A stretch of 64,000 nt of DNA from Muraenolepis orangiensis (lineage: Eukaryota; Chordata; Actinopteri; Gadiformes; Muraenolepididae). Below the pieces are notes generated by a model. The model saw only the letters and a list, made by a program, of their open reading frames with translations. It searched no databases and was not told where the DNA came from. Shown in pieces: positions 1-11,054 of the stretch; the stretch's first letter is position 1; the number at the start of each line of letters is the position of its first letter. Made by a program: the position numbers and the translations under genes. Where the stretch lies: contig CM051019.1 of NCBI GenBank assembly GCA_027704905.1, positions 23,621,741 to 23,685,740 on the forward strand. Direction: 5' to 3'.

Positions 1-1232
1 GTGAGACGTATGACAAAACAATCACCTTTCTATCAGCAGTTGCACACAACCAGCGTTGTAACATTGTTCACCCAGCGGCCATATTGGTAGACCCTTCTAG
101 AACCTTGGAAACCGTGAAAAGTTGATGCAATCTTTTGTTGTTTTGGTTCTGCATTCAGTTTCCCCACACAGGCAGCAGTTACGGTACAGTTGTACAGTTG
201 TCATGGTTTCCCTGAAGAGTCTTAGAAGGCTTCCCCACCAAGAAAACCAATATGGCAGCTCATTCCCTACTCCCTACTCCCTTCATAAAGAATTCAATGT
301 AGAGGACTATGTAGTGAAATCCTTCCCTCATTCCCTACTCTCTCTCTAGTAGTTCAATGGAGAGGACTATATAGTTAAAATACTTTGGGACACTACTGGA
401 GTCTCTGTAAATGACGACATTTCTGTCTCATAATTGAACATATCAGATCTACGTCGATGGACGTCCATTCTTGTCCGTCTGTGTTTTTCTTTTAGCCCAA
501 TGCATGATGAGATATATGCTCGGTTAGTGACCATCGGTTGTACGCTACTTTTCACGATGCATTGTGCGATACGATGAGTGCACTATATCGGGTATATTAA
601 TTCTCAATATATGTCCTGCTGGAACACGTTCAAATAAGATAAGATAAGCACTTAATTTGTCCCAGATTAGATCAAAACATTTAAATACGAATTATAGCTG
701 CAAAAGAAAAGTGTATATATCTACACAATAACATTATTGTTCACATCCACGCTTAGTCAATACAGTCACCCAGTTACTCCAAGTTACACATCCACAGAAA
801 TTAGCATGAATACGTCATTAACTACTAACAACTGTGCATTGGTTTACGTTAGAAGACTCCCTTTAGTGTACGGGTGTCCAAACTGTGGCCCGTGGGTTAA
901 GTGCGGCCCGCTGCTCATTTTTAAGTGGTCCGTGGCTCATTCAAAATATTAAATGGAATATGTTCCATTTGCATTCTTCAGTCCAGTGGCGGCTTCACTT
1001 GTCCCATTGAGTGAAAAGCTGTTCCTAGGTAAGTTCAAAATGTATGACAGTATTTGTGATGTGTTAATAATTGAGTAAGGGGGGGACAGGGGAGCCGGCA
1101 GCACTGAGGTAAGCCCTGAACACATTGGTTTGAAGGCCGTGTGGAGGGCGGTGGGTTCTCCTTTAATACAGAAGGCAGCTCTGCTAGCGTTGATGTGCTC
1201 CGTGTGGATTGTTTTAATTCTATCCTCTACAC
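1..1232 (-). other. Remnant of Ig-receptor tail block, copy I
   Basis: This stretch repeats blocks found at 31.16-32.5 kb and 61.15-62.5 kb. The shared landmarks are the opening TGAGACGTATGACAAAA, a CATTCCCTACTCCC MITE part (about 260-600), the TCCTGCTGGAACACGTTC tract next to cytoplasmic exon 2, and a hAT left end near 873. Cytoplasmic exon 2 itself is deleted here: sequence jumps from ATTCTCAATAT to the acceptor-side flank at about 610. From about 1085 to 1232 it matches 63.59-63.74 kb. No open host exon survives. The hAT element at 1233 ends the block. Confidence 0.6.
873..1085. mobile_element. hAT non-autonomous left end, truncated (copy I)
   Basis: GGGTGTCCAAACTGTGGCCC is the left terminus of the same element that is complete at 62262-63458, and about 200 bp are retained. 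The first bases of the terminus are altered compared with CAGGGG in copy E. The sequence ends at TAATAATTGAGTAA, joined directly to tail-block sequence, so the rest was deleted. Confidence 0.6.
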
Positions 1233-1615
1233 CAGTGGTTCCCAACCTGGGGGGCGCGCCCCCCTTGGGGGGGCGCCAAAGATCGCAGGGGGGGCGCCAG
1301 GCCTCAGATGATTTGAGGCCTAATATCATATTTAGACTTAAAAAAACAAAAAAATGTACATAGAATTTTTTATTATTTTTTTTACATATAATTGTAACGC
1401 AATACATGATTGTCGCTAAAAGCCTTGTCTCTACATTACAATAAAATATAGAAATTAATTGATTAATTAATTTTAATAAAAATTCTACAAATTAATCTGA
1501 TACTCCTCCGATTCGCGCCAACATTGACGTTACTGTGTCAGCTTCCGTAGTAGTAACAGTTTGCTGTGCTTGCTAGCTAGCGACCAACTTCATAAGGTGA
1601 ATATTTTGTCAAAAA

Positions 1616-3404
1616 ATGTCTGAAAAACGTAAAGGAGATGACAGCTCATCTGCAATCAAAAAGAAAATGAGGACCTACCAAGAGAGCTATCTTAACTTAG
1701 GTTTCATGGAGGGAACGGACAAAACCCGCCCAGAGTGTGTGATATGCAGAGAGAAGCTAGCCAACGACAGAAGAGACACCAACAGACCATGCACCCAGAA
1801 ACGGTCGGGCGTGATCGGGACTTTTTCATAAAGAAACAACAGCTTGCAAAGGCAAACAAGCCAATGGATATCAGAACAGCGTTTGTTAGGGCTGGCAGCG
1901 ACTTACAGAAGGCCACCGAGGCCTCTTTTGAATGTGCACTTTTAATAGCAAAGGCAAAGAAACCGCACAACATTGGCGAGCAGCTCATTAAGCCAGCTTG
2001 CATTAAAATGGTTGAGAAACTGCGGCCCGCAGGTGGCGGAGAAGCTAAAAACTGTACCACTGTCAAACAATACGGTGAAAGACAGAATTGACAAGATGGC
2101 AAGTAACTGCGAGCTGCAGCTGCTCGAAAAGCTTGGAAAGGGGCCATTTGCCATACAACTTGATGAAACTACAACTGTAGCAGACGAGGCTGTGCTCATC
2201 GTTTATGTGCAATATATCGATGGGGAAGATTTGAAGCAGGACATTCTTATGTCAGTCAACCTTACCACTACCACCCGGGGTGAGGACATTTTTACTGCAG
2301 TGGATTCTTACCTCTCATCCCACAATCTTTCCTATGAGAATTTAGTTGCATGTTGTACAGACGGAGCTGCCTCAATGATGGGGAAAAACAAGTGATTTAA
2401 CAGTCGCTTGAAAGAAAAGGCCCCACACTGCACAATATTTCACTGTGTGATACATCGCCAGGCGCTGGCCAGCAAGAAGCTGTCAGAATACCTCAGCGAA
2501 ACACTCTCAACTGTTGTTAAAATAGTAAATTTCATCAAAGGTCGCCCCACCAACAAGCGTCTATTGGCAGACTTGTGCGAGGATGAAGCGCACCAAACCC
2601 TCCTCCTGCACACCGAGGTGCGCTGGCTCTCACGCCGCCGAGTGCTGGCACGCTTTGTAGAACTGAAAGAAAAAATAGAAGAGTTTCTACAAACTCGTAA
2701 CCGCGCACTGTCAGAGCAAGTGACTGAGTCATTCTGGATGAAAACAGCATACCTGGCCGACATCTTCAGTCTCTACAATGAAACGAACAAGCGTCTGCAA
2801 GGCGTGGAGTCCAACATAATCCAATGTAAAGAGGCGCTCGATGCATTTGTGTGCAAACTGGAGTACAGGGTCTGGAAAATGGAGAGGGGGGAGCTGCAAC
2901 AGTTTCCACTACTGCTGAAACAATCCTGAAACTGTGCCTGTGTCTGTACGTCGCGAGTTCATCCGCCAAATGAACGCACTGCAAAAGGAAATGAAATCAC
3001 GGTTCGCTGACATAGACGAGTACGTCTCCAAGGAATTGTGGGTTTTAGATCCCTTTATTGTCAAAGTTGAGGATGTGGAATACCTGGATTGCGAAGATGA
3101 GCTCACCGACATCCAAGCTGACTCTCTGTCAAAGAAATACTTCCAGGAAAAAGGATTTAAAAAGTTTTGGATTGTCAAAGGACCAAGCCTCGCTCCAAAG
3201 CTCACACTGCATGCCACCACCAGGATTATACTCCCATTCAGTACGACATATCTCTCAGAAACAGCCTTCAGCGCACTTGTTGCCATCAAAACAAAAGCAC
3301 GCAACACACTGGACGTTCACAACGACTTTAGACTGGCTGTCACTCACATTACAGCGGACATTCCATCACTGGCTGCGGGCATGCAAGCCCAAGGTTCACA
3401 TTAA
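1616..3404 (+). pseudogene. hAT transposase (BED finger, RNase H-like core, dimerisation tail), inactivated
   Basis: A cut-and-paste transposase of the Ac/Charlie-like group that also gave rise to ZBED5/FAM200-type domesticated genes. The start at 1616 gives MSEKRKGDDSSS, followed by CVIC and, in the next frame, HQQTMH: the two halves of a C2H2 BED zinc finger. The core has QLDETTTVADEA, CTDGAASMMG and HCVIHRQALA, then LHTEVRWLSRRRVLARF. The C-terminal hATC region lies at about 3200-3380 (LSETAFSALVAIKTKAR). Damage: a frame change near 1785 inside the BED finger, another near 2025, an in-frame TGA at 2393-2395, and a frame change near 2905-2930. It cannot make a complete protein. Confidence 0.85.
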
Positions 3405-4006
3405 TGAACCACTTGAACCTCGTCTTCTCTCTGCTACCTGTTCCATGGCAGACAAGCATTTGATTTAACTGCTTAATATGCCAGTTTTTTATTTTTGTTT
3501 TGTACAGGCCTATGCCACCATATTACCATTTTTTTATTAGGCATAGTCTATTATTTTGAAGTGTCCTGTTCTTCGAAATTTGAAATAAATATGATGCATA
3601 CAACTGCAAGTTAGTAGCTAATAAAGGCATAAAAAGACAGAAATGTATCATTTTTTCTTTAATAGAAATGTTTCTTCTGCGCGTAAGGTGTCGGTTTCAG
3701 TTGGATTATTTGTCACAGTTGCTCCGATCAGATCGGTATCCTCCATTTTGTAGATTATTTACGACTTTTGAATCCACATAAACACATCGGCAAAATCCGG
3801 CTTACTTTGAGCATGTGTTTTAAACAGTTTAATCTCTTTGCGAATTGTTTCCACTTGCGCCGTCAGCGGGCATCCAAATAAATTAATCCCGAGTCCAATA
3901 CCCATCAAAGTCACTCCAATAGTGCTCCTTAATTACGCTTTCATCCTCCTTTAACGAAATACTTTACATTCATCCAGTTTGTGACAGTAGTTGTAGCATT
4001 TTTGAG

Positions 4007-4071
4007 ACTTTGAAACTCAAATTGCCGCTGTTGCCTTGCCTTGGCAACAGCGGCAATTAAAGTTTCAAAGT
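4007..4071. repeat. Subterminal hairpin inside the hAT element
   Basis: Two 29-bp arms (4007-4035 and 4043-4071) are complementary at 27 of 29 positions around a 7-nt loop, TTGCCTT. It sits about 100 bp from the right end of the element. It may be a palindromic part of the transposon end or an RNA hairpin; no function can be shown. Confidence 0.8.
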
Positions 4072-4303
4072 TTGGGGGGGTGCACAAATTCCGGGGGGGG
4101 GGGGGGGTGCGCAAATTCCAACAGGAGTCATTTGGGGGGGCTCTGGGTGAAAAAGGTTGGGAACCCCTGGTCTACGAGACCAACACATTCAGACAAGCTG
4201 GACAATTAGCAGGGAAACGATTGACTCGTATCACACAAGGCAGCTAGCAGCAACCTGGGACTCTCCTGACGTCTGAAGAGATCAAAACTATGATGATACA
4301 AGC

Positions 4304-7003
4304 ATGGGTGGATGCGTGTGAGAGGGTGAATGTGTGGGAGTGGATGAATGAATGGGAGTGGATGAATGTGTATGAGTGGGTTGATGCGTGTGAGTGGCTG
4401 AATGTGTGTGAGTGAGTGGGTGGGTGTGTGTGAGTGGGTGGATGCATGTGAGTGGGTGAATGTGTGTAAGTGGGTGGATGCGTGTGAGTGGGTGGATGCG
4501 TGTGAGTGGGTGAATGCGTGTGAGTGGCTGGATGCGTGTGAGTGGGTGGATGCGTGTGAGTGGGTCGATGCGTGAATGTGTGTGAGTGGGTGGATGTGTG
4601 TGAGTGGGTGAATGCGTGTGAGTGGGTTGATGTGTGTGAGTGGGTGGATGCGTGTGAGTGGGTGAATGCGTGTGAGTGGGTGGATGCGTGTGAGTGGGTG
4701 GATGTGTGTGAGTGGCTGGATGCGTGAATGTGTGTGAGTGGGTGGATGTGTGTGAGTGGGTGAATGCGTGTGAGTGGGTGGATGTGTGTGAGTGGGTGAA
4801 TGCGTGTGAGTGGGTTGATGCGTGTGAGTGGGTGGATGTGTGTGAGTGGGTGAATGCGTGTGAGTGGGTTGATGTGTGTGAGTGGGTGAATGCGTGTGAG
4901 TGGGTTGATGTGTGTGAGTGGGTGGATGTGTGTGAGTGGGTGAATGCGTGTGAGTGGGTTGATGTGTGTGAGTGGGTGAATGCGTGTGAGTGGGTGGATG
5001 CGTGTGAGTGGGTTGATGTGTGTGAGTGGGTGGATGTGTGTGAGTGGGTGAATGCGTGTGAGTGGGTTGATGTGTGTGAGTGGGTGAATGCGTGTGAGTG
5101 GGTGGATGCGTGTGAGTGGGTGAATGTGTGTAAGTGGGTGGATGCGTGTGAGTGGGTGGATGCGTGTGAGTGGGTGGATGTGTGTGAGTGGGTGGATGCG
5201 TGTGAGTGGGTGGATGTGTGTGAGTGGGTGGATGTGTGTGAGTGGGTGGATGTGTGTGAGTGGGTGAATGCGTGTGAGTGGGTTGATGCGTGTGAGTGGG
5301 TTGATGTGTGTGAGTGGGTGGATGTGTGTGAGTGGGTGAATGCGTGTGAGTGGGTTGATGCGTGTGAGTGGGTGGATGTGTGTGAGTGGGTGGATGTGTG
5401 TGAGTGGGTGGATGCGTGTGAGTGGGTGGATGTGTGTGAGTGGGTGGATGCGTGTGAGTGGGTGAATGTGTGGGAGTGGATGAATGAATGGGAGTGGATG
5501 AATGTGTATGAGTGGGTTGATGCGTGTGAGTGGATGAATGTGTGTGAGTGAGTGGGTGGGTGTGTGTGAGTGGGTGGATGCATGTGAGTGGGTGAATGTG
5601 TGTAAGTGGGTGGATGCGTGTGAGTGGGTGTATGCGTGTGAGTGGGTGAATGTGTGTGAGTGGGTTGATGCGTGTGAGTGGGTGGATGTGTGTGAGTGGG
5701 TGGATGTGTGTGAGTGGGTGGATGCGTGTGAGTGGGTGGATGTGTGTGAGTGGGTGGATGCGTGTGAGTGGGTGAATGTGTGGGAGTGGATGAATGAATG
5801 GGAGTGGATGAATGTGTATGAGTGGGTTGATGCGTGTGAGTGGATGAATGTGTGTGAGTGAGTGGGTGGATGCATGTGAGTGGGTGAATGTGTGTAAGTG
5901 GGTGGATGCGTGTGAGTGGGTGGATGCGTGTGAGTGGGTGAATGCGTGTGAGTGGGTGGATGCGTGTGAGTGGGTGGATGCGTGTGAGTGGGTGGATGCG
6001 TGAATGTGTGTGAGTGGGTGGATGTGTGTGAGTGGGTGAATGCGTGTGAGTGGGTTGATGTGTGTGAGTGGGTGGATGCGTGTGAGTGGGTGGATGCGTG
6101 TGAGTGGGTGAATGCGTGTGAGTGGGTGAATGCGTGTGAGTGGATTGATGTGTGTGAGTGGGTGGATGCGTGTGAGTGGGTGGATGCGTGTGAGTGGGTG
6201 AATGCGTGTGAGTGGGTGGATGCGTGTGAGTGGGTGAATGCGTGTGAGTGGGTGAATGCGTGTGAGTGGATTGATGTGTGTGAGTGGGTGGATGCGTGTG
6301 AGTGGGTGGATGCGTGTGAGTGGGTGAATGCGTGTGAGTGGGTGGATGCGTGTGAGTGGGTGGATGCGTGTGAGTGGGTGGATGCGTGAATGTGTGTGAG
6401 TGGGTGGATGTGTGTGAGTGGGTGAATGCGTGTGAGTGGGTTGATGTGTGTGAGTGGGTGGATGCGTGTGAGTGGGTGGATGCGTGTGAGTGGGTGAATG
6501 CGTGTGAGTGGGTGAATGCGTGTGAGTGGATTGATGTGTGTGAGTGGGTGGATGCGTGTGAGTGGGTGGATGCGTGTGAGTGGGTGAATGCGTGTGAGTG
6601 GGTGGATGCGTGTGAGTGGGTGGATGTGTGTGAGTGGGTGGATGCGTGAATGTGTGTGAGTGGGTGGATGTGTGTGAGCGGGTGAATGCGTGTGAGTGAG
6701 TTGATGTGTGTGAGTGGGTGAATGCGTGTGAGTGGGTTGATGCGTGTGAGTGGGTGGATGTGTGTGAGTGGGTGAATGTGTGTAAGTGGGTGGATGCGTG
6801 TGAGTGGGTTGATGTGTGTGAGTGGGTGGATGCGTGTGAGTGGGTGGATGCGTGTGAGTGGGTGGATGCGTGTGAGTGGGTGGATGCGTGTGAGTGGGTG
6901 GATGTGTGTGAGTGGGTGGATGCGTGTGAGTGGGTGGATGTGTGTGAGTGGGTGGATGCGTGTGAGTGGGTGAATGCGTGTGAGTGGGTGGATTGACTCT
7001 CGA
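4304..7003. repeat. 18-bp minisatellite with higher-order structure
   Basis: About 2.7 kb of a unit close to GTGGATGCGTGTGAGTGG, with variants at two positions (GGA/GAA/TGA and GCG/GTG). Because 18 is a multiple of 3, long open frames appear on both strands (WVDACE-like forward, HTHSHPPT-like reverse). The longest reverse frame runs 7074-4288. Higher-order units are visible: one long block starting at 5988 recurs at 6374 (386 bp apart), and a block ending at 5551 recurs ending at 5861 (310 bp apart). The same motif recurs at 39.4, 57.0, 57.3, 58.2 and 63.1 kb. Confidence 0.95.
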
Positions 7004-7011
7004 TTCAAGAT

Positions 7012-7447
7012 AACTTTATTTATCCCGAGGGAAATTAAGGTGCAACAGTTGAAACAGGGGGAATAAATGCACACAAAAATATACTAATACCTAAAAACTA
7101 AATAACAAAACTAGCACCTGAGGGAGAGGGTGAGAGTTGTCAAGGATACTACGCAGCTTGCGCAGCATCCTCCTCTCAGACACCACCAACAAGGAGTCCA
7201 GCTGGACCCCCAGGACAGCGCCAGCCTTCCTGACCATCCTGCTGATCTTGTTGGCGTCTGCTGACCTCAACCTGCTTCCCCAGCACACGACACCGGAGAA
7301 GATGGCACTGGCTACCACCGACTGGTAGAACATCTTCAGCATCGTGTTACAAACGTTGAAGGACCGGAGCCTCCGCAGGAAGTAGAGACGGCTCTGGCCC
7401 TTCTTGTACACGGCCTCAGAGTTCTTGGCCCAGACCAGTTTGTTGTA
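7012..7447 (-). mobile_element. 5'-truncated L2-type LINE copy
   Basis: Minus-strand copy of the 3' end of the element that is full length at 34403-37983. The frame 7411-7091 encodes the extreme C-terminal RT region (SRLYFLRRLRSFNVCN, VVCWGSRLRSADANKI) and is cut off by an internal deletion after the VL at the end of HPLPQVL. The 3' tail (7012-7090) carries the TTTCCCTCGGGATAAATAAAG-type end. The 5' truncation point is near 7447. Confidence 0.85.
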
Positions 7448-7889
7448 TATACATATACATATATTTCAACCACAATAACTAAAAACCTCTTAAATATAAT
7501 ACAATATTTGTGAACCATTAAACTACATGGATGTTTTGATGGTCTCTTCATGCAGATTCCGCCTCTAAAACCATACTTCTAAAACTCTTCCTCTTTTCAA
7601 CTAATTGATAACAGAATTTTATCTACATCTATTGCAAACTAGTTTTGCAGAATTGTTGCAACTTGTGGTTAACAACGTCCGTCCCCAGTCCCTCTGTGGC
7701 TGTCAACCAGAAGTAGGAAGTGTGACGCTCACCATAGGTGTTACTCACAACACATAACTTTTTCAACACAAGACGATTTTACGATGTTAATGATTTATGA
7801 TTATAAGTCCACACGGTATCACTGATAGGCGGACAGAAAGGTTCCATTTGGAACACAACACAGCCCAAAGCAAGTTAGAGAAGACATAC
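7448..7889. other. Intron-like sequence repeated in three modules
   Basis: No gene seen. The sequence parallels 39.93-40.32 kb and 57.53-57.79 kb (CTCTGTGGCTGTCAACCAGA, GGAACACAACACAGCCCAAA) and lies 3' of stalk exon b on the minus strand. It is intron of the Ig-receptor module. Confidence 0.6.
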
Positions 7890-7949
7890 CTTTCACTGTG
7901 TGGTCGGCTACGGTCGGGTTGGATGTGCTTGTGTTAGTTGTACCTGTGG
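7890..7949 (-). pseudogene. Ig-receptor gene A, stalk exon b (60 nt)
   Basis: A 60-nt phase 1-1 exon, complement strand. It has an AG acceptor after a C/T-rich tract (7950-7951) and a GTATGT donor at 7884-7889. It encodes TGTTNTSTSNPTVADHTVK, a Thr/Ser-rich extracellular stalk. The same exon occurs at 40324-40383 and 57786-57845. The exon is intact, but the gene it belongs to is dead (see 8355 and 9095). Confidence 0.6.
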
Positions 7950-8344
7950 CTCCGTGTGGATTAGAAGCAAGGACAGAACAAAGAGAAACACAGAATTAGT
8001 ATCTTCATCACTCTTTACAACAAATATGACTGAAGATATCATTTTGGACAAGATCTATTTTTAATATCTTGTATAAGTTACTGATTTAGTTCATGTCTAA
8101 AAGTGAACTCAGAACAAAACAAAACATCTTCAAATGTTAACATAATTGAACTCAAGTTTACAGTTAAAACTGAACGATGTGGGATGATTTCATCATACGT
8201 TTGTTGAAGATGTTAGATCGTCAGGTTTCAAACACGTTCCTTGACCACAATAGCTTCCACCACCATGTCATATCAGAGTAACCAGGGATGGATAAAGACG
8301 ACATTTTGAAACTTGGCTCCACAAGACAGAAATGAAATCCTGTA

Positions 8345-8376
8345 CCAAGCACAACTTTTGGTACAGTTGTGCTTGG
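8345..8376. repeat. 11-bp perfect inverted repeat at a lost splice donor
   Basis: CCAAGCACAAC (8345-8355) and GTTGTGCTTGG (8366-8376) flank a 10-nt loop. The paralogous site at 40801-40830 has only the second arm followed by a normal donor. The left arm therefore looks like a templated inverted copy made at this spot. Confidence 0.75.
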
Positions 8377-8408
8377 TTTAGACGTGCTTGTGTGAGTTGT
8401 ACCTGCTG
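8355..8408 (-). pseudogene. Ig-receptor gene A, stalk exon a with destroyed donor
   Basis: Homologue of the 54-nt exon at 40811-40864. The reading frame (AGTTHTSTSKPSTTVPK, phase 1-1) is open. The base pairs after the exon are TTGTGC instead of the GTATTT donor of copy B, because of the inverted-repeat event at 8345-8376. It cannot be spliced as in gene B. Confidence 0.6.
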
Positions 8409-9094
8409 CTCCGTGTGGATTATAACCAAGGACAGATCAAAGGCCAAAACAAAGACACGTGGAATCAGTACAGTTCTGTAACAACTTGTGATCTTTATCA
8501 CATCTTTAGCAGATTCATGAGATTAATTATTTCACTAATTATTACGCCGTGACACTGCTGGAGTGAGAAAACTCTCCATTTCGCTTTTAATTTACACTTT
8601 TCAATTCATTCATGTATTTGTTCAAAAACATAAAACCAATGTTAACTAATTCTGGGGAATTTGTTTCTCTTGGACCAGGTGAGTCCAGCACCCGGGAGGA
8701 CCAGGTGAGTCCAGCTGACCAGCAGGAAGACAGACCCCCCCCCCCCCCCTTTCCACAAATCACTGTCTCTTTCTGTTTGCCAGAATCCAATTTACAACCT
8801 CAGTCATGAGTGTGACCAACTGAGAAGCAGCAGGCCCCCCAAACACCACCCATGTCTTAGCCTTGGTTTATGGAGGCCCCTACGGGCAGAACATGTTCAT
8901 GGGGACCGGGACAATCAAATGAGAACCTTGGCTGGGGCAACGTTTAGATTTACGCCTGGAGATCACCTTAAGGGACTCTCACATGTGGGCTAAAATATTT
9001 AAAAGATTGAAACATAGTTTGGGTACGTTTGGGTTCAATGGATTGAACCCCAAAGTGTACATTTCGGTAAATCGATTGAAATATAATTTCTTAC

Positions 9095-10343
9095 TTATAA
9101 GTTTTAGGTCATACCATGCCTGATCGACGTATCGTCCCGATGATGACATCTGTCTGCAGGTGTAATCACCTTCATCTTTATTACCCATCTTCTTTATGAC
9201 CAGAGAACAAGTCAAGTTCTCTGTCAATTTTATTTGTATAGCCCTTAATCACAGTTATAGTCTCAAAGGGCTTCACATGCCACATGTTTACAACACCCCC
9301 AAACCCTAGAAAGAAAGAGAAAGAAAAAACTCCCTTAATTACGTAGGAAGAAATCTTGGGAAGGAACACAGAGTGGAAGTCCCTCCTTCCAGGGATGGTT
9401 CAGGATTGCAATGGGTGCCATAAGTGACTTATAGTAATGTACAAAGTACAATAAAAATAAAAAATAAAAATAATAATAATAATAATAATTATAATAATAA
9501 TAATAATAATATACATATAATATACACAATCTACAAATAGTAAAATGAGAATATAATTTATGTGTGGTGCTGGCCGGTATCCTTCAGGTGGGGATCACAG
9601 CAGCACACTGGAAAACAGAAGCAGACTGCGGTATGGTTAGATGGGGTAGGGTGGACATGGAACATGTAGAGAACCTCTAGTCTAGTACCATCGGCAGCAG
9701 GGGTATGCTAGTGCTGACTAACGGGTCGATTTAGCTGTAATGAGAGCTGAGGGGCACTCCTAGGCGCCAAAGACAATGTAAAAAGGTAGGTTTTAAGTTT
9801 AGATTTAAATATTTCAACAGAGTCTGCTTCCCTGATTACAGGTTGTACAGGACTGTACAGGACTATTACAGGACTGTTCCACAAATAGGGCGTACGGTAG
9901 GAGAACGCTCTATTCCCTGCTGATTTCTTTATGACTTTTGGGATAGATAGAAGGTCGGCTCCTGAAGACCGGAGGGGCCGAGAAGGACAATAGGGAACAA
10001 TAAGGTCCTTCAGGTATGAGGGTTATAATCCGTGTAGGATTTTATAAGTAAGTAGTAGCACCTTGAAATCTGACCTTACATTAAGTAAAAGCCAGTGGAG
10101 CGAGGACAGAATTCAACACTCCTCTGTAACACATAGTCTCTCCACGTGGTCATTGGTAACATTCCCTCTATCAACCAATGTTTCAGACTTCATATTCTTA
10201 CTAAACAGCCAGTCATTTGTGGAACAGTCATTTAGAGCCCCAGCACACGGTAGAGAGACACAACCTCCAGCTCTGACCTCTGCTGTTTCTTCATACTCAG
10301 AGTCAGGTACTTTGTGACATTCCTCTTTGTATTTAATGTTGAT
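9095..10343 (-). pseudogene. Ig-receptor gene A, Ig V-like exon, interrupted
   Basis: Homologue of the 345-nt Ig exons at 41589-41933 and 59087-59431. The 3' half (9095-9209) encodes CSLVIKKMGNKDEGDYTCRQ and ends in a GTAAGA donor. The 5' half (10115-10343) keeps the acceptor and the VRAGGCVSLPCAG stretch. Between them lies a 905-bp insertion. In addition the first codons carry one extra nucleotide, giving a stop as the fourth codon. The exon is therefore dead twice over. Confidence 0.85.
9210..10114. mobile_element. 905-bp dispersed teleost repeat inserted in an Ig exon
   Basis: The insert begins with a TTTTATTTGTATAGCCCTTA-type start and continues through AAAAAACTCCC, GGAAGAAATCTTGGG and CTGTTCCACAAATAGGGCG-type blocks. 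These are familiar from an abundant noncoding fish repeat. AACA occurs on both sides (9206-9209, 10115-10118) and could be a 4-bp target duplication. It encodes nothing recognisable. Its class is not assigned. An AT-rich simple stretch lies at about 9448-9515. Confidence 0.7.
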
Positions 10344-11054
10344 CTGTGGGAAAGAGAGCGTTCAGCTATGTAATGGGTAACACTTTACCAGTGGTGAAGC
10401 GTCAGGGCCTTCAAGGTATTCAGAGAAGACCCTGGAACTCTCAGATGAAACAAAAAAATCGTAAAATGTAATACAATTAAATCAAATTAAATCAAATTTA
10501 AATAAAATGAATAAATGAGAATGGTATCTGTGTTGTTATCTGTTATATTACAGTGTTACGTTGATTTGTTTGTCTTTCTCGGTCCATGCACGACGCATTT
10601 GAGTGGTTTTGTGTTGGAAAAACAATGCAACCAATCTGATATTTTTCTAGGTTGCTGGGAAGAATATCCTTCAACCAAAGTATTCCCGATGACTTTGGCC
10701 CTTAGACTGAATGAGAGCGTACGTTTGGATTGACAATTTGATCAACCAATCATATAGTGATTTGTAGCCAATGGGCGTATTCTTTCAGATTTCCCCACAG
10801 CTCAATAGGGAGCTAGAAGGTATACTGGCTGGAGCGAGAGTGGATCTAGCGTAGTGCTACGTTGTTTCTACGTAGGATTTTACGTCAAAATGGCGAAGGC
10901 GAAGATGATGGGCTGTTACTTCACTACACGGACACTGCTTTACCAACTATGGTACACTTGGTAATTGGCTGCGACAATCTTATCTGCCTAAATGAGATAA
11001 GGCATAAAGTGATTCCTCCGTGACTAGAACAAGGGGGGGGGGGGGGGTCTACAG
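10344..11054. other. Noncoding sequence upstream of Ig exon A
   Basis: The first 40 bases match the intron 5' of Ig exons B and C (AAAGAGAGCGTTCAGCTATG). The rest, about 10390-11040, is unmatched within the window and shows no exon, RNA gene or clear repeat. It looks like an insertion splitting the module, because the shared sequence (AATAAGGGAACATGAATTAG) resumes at about 11519. Confidence 0.5.

Larger units (their letters stand above)
1233..4169 (+). mobile_element. Decayed autonomous-type hAT DNA transposon
   Basis: Termini are CAGTGGTTCCCAACC at the left and the complement of CAGGGGTTCCCAACC at the right, typical hAT terminal inverted repeats. It is about 2.94 kb and holds a broken BED-finger/hAT transposase. 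The left 8 bp, CTCTACAC, equals the uninterrupted paralogous sequence at about 63733-63740. The right flank GTCTACGA does not match it and leads into unrelated sequence, so the right flank is rearranged or the element is chimeric. G-rich tracts lie just inside both ends. Confidence 0.85.

Noticed and set aside
4304..7003. Possible CRISPR-like array
   Set aside because: Units are contiguous 18-bp repeats without unique spacers, in a eukaryotic genome.
4244..7074. Very long open frames on both strands, His/Thr/Ser/Pro-rich or Trp/Glu/Cys-rich
   Set aside because: They are a by-product of an 18-bp repeat, a multiple of 3, with no start context, splice sites or non-repeat domain.
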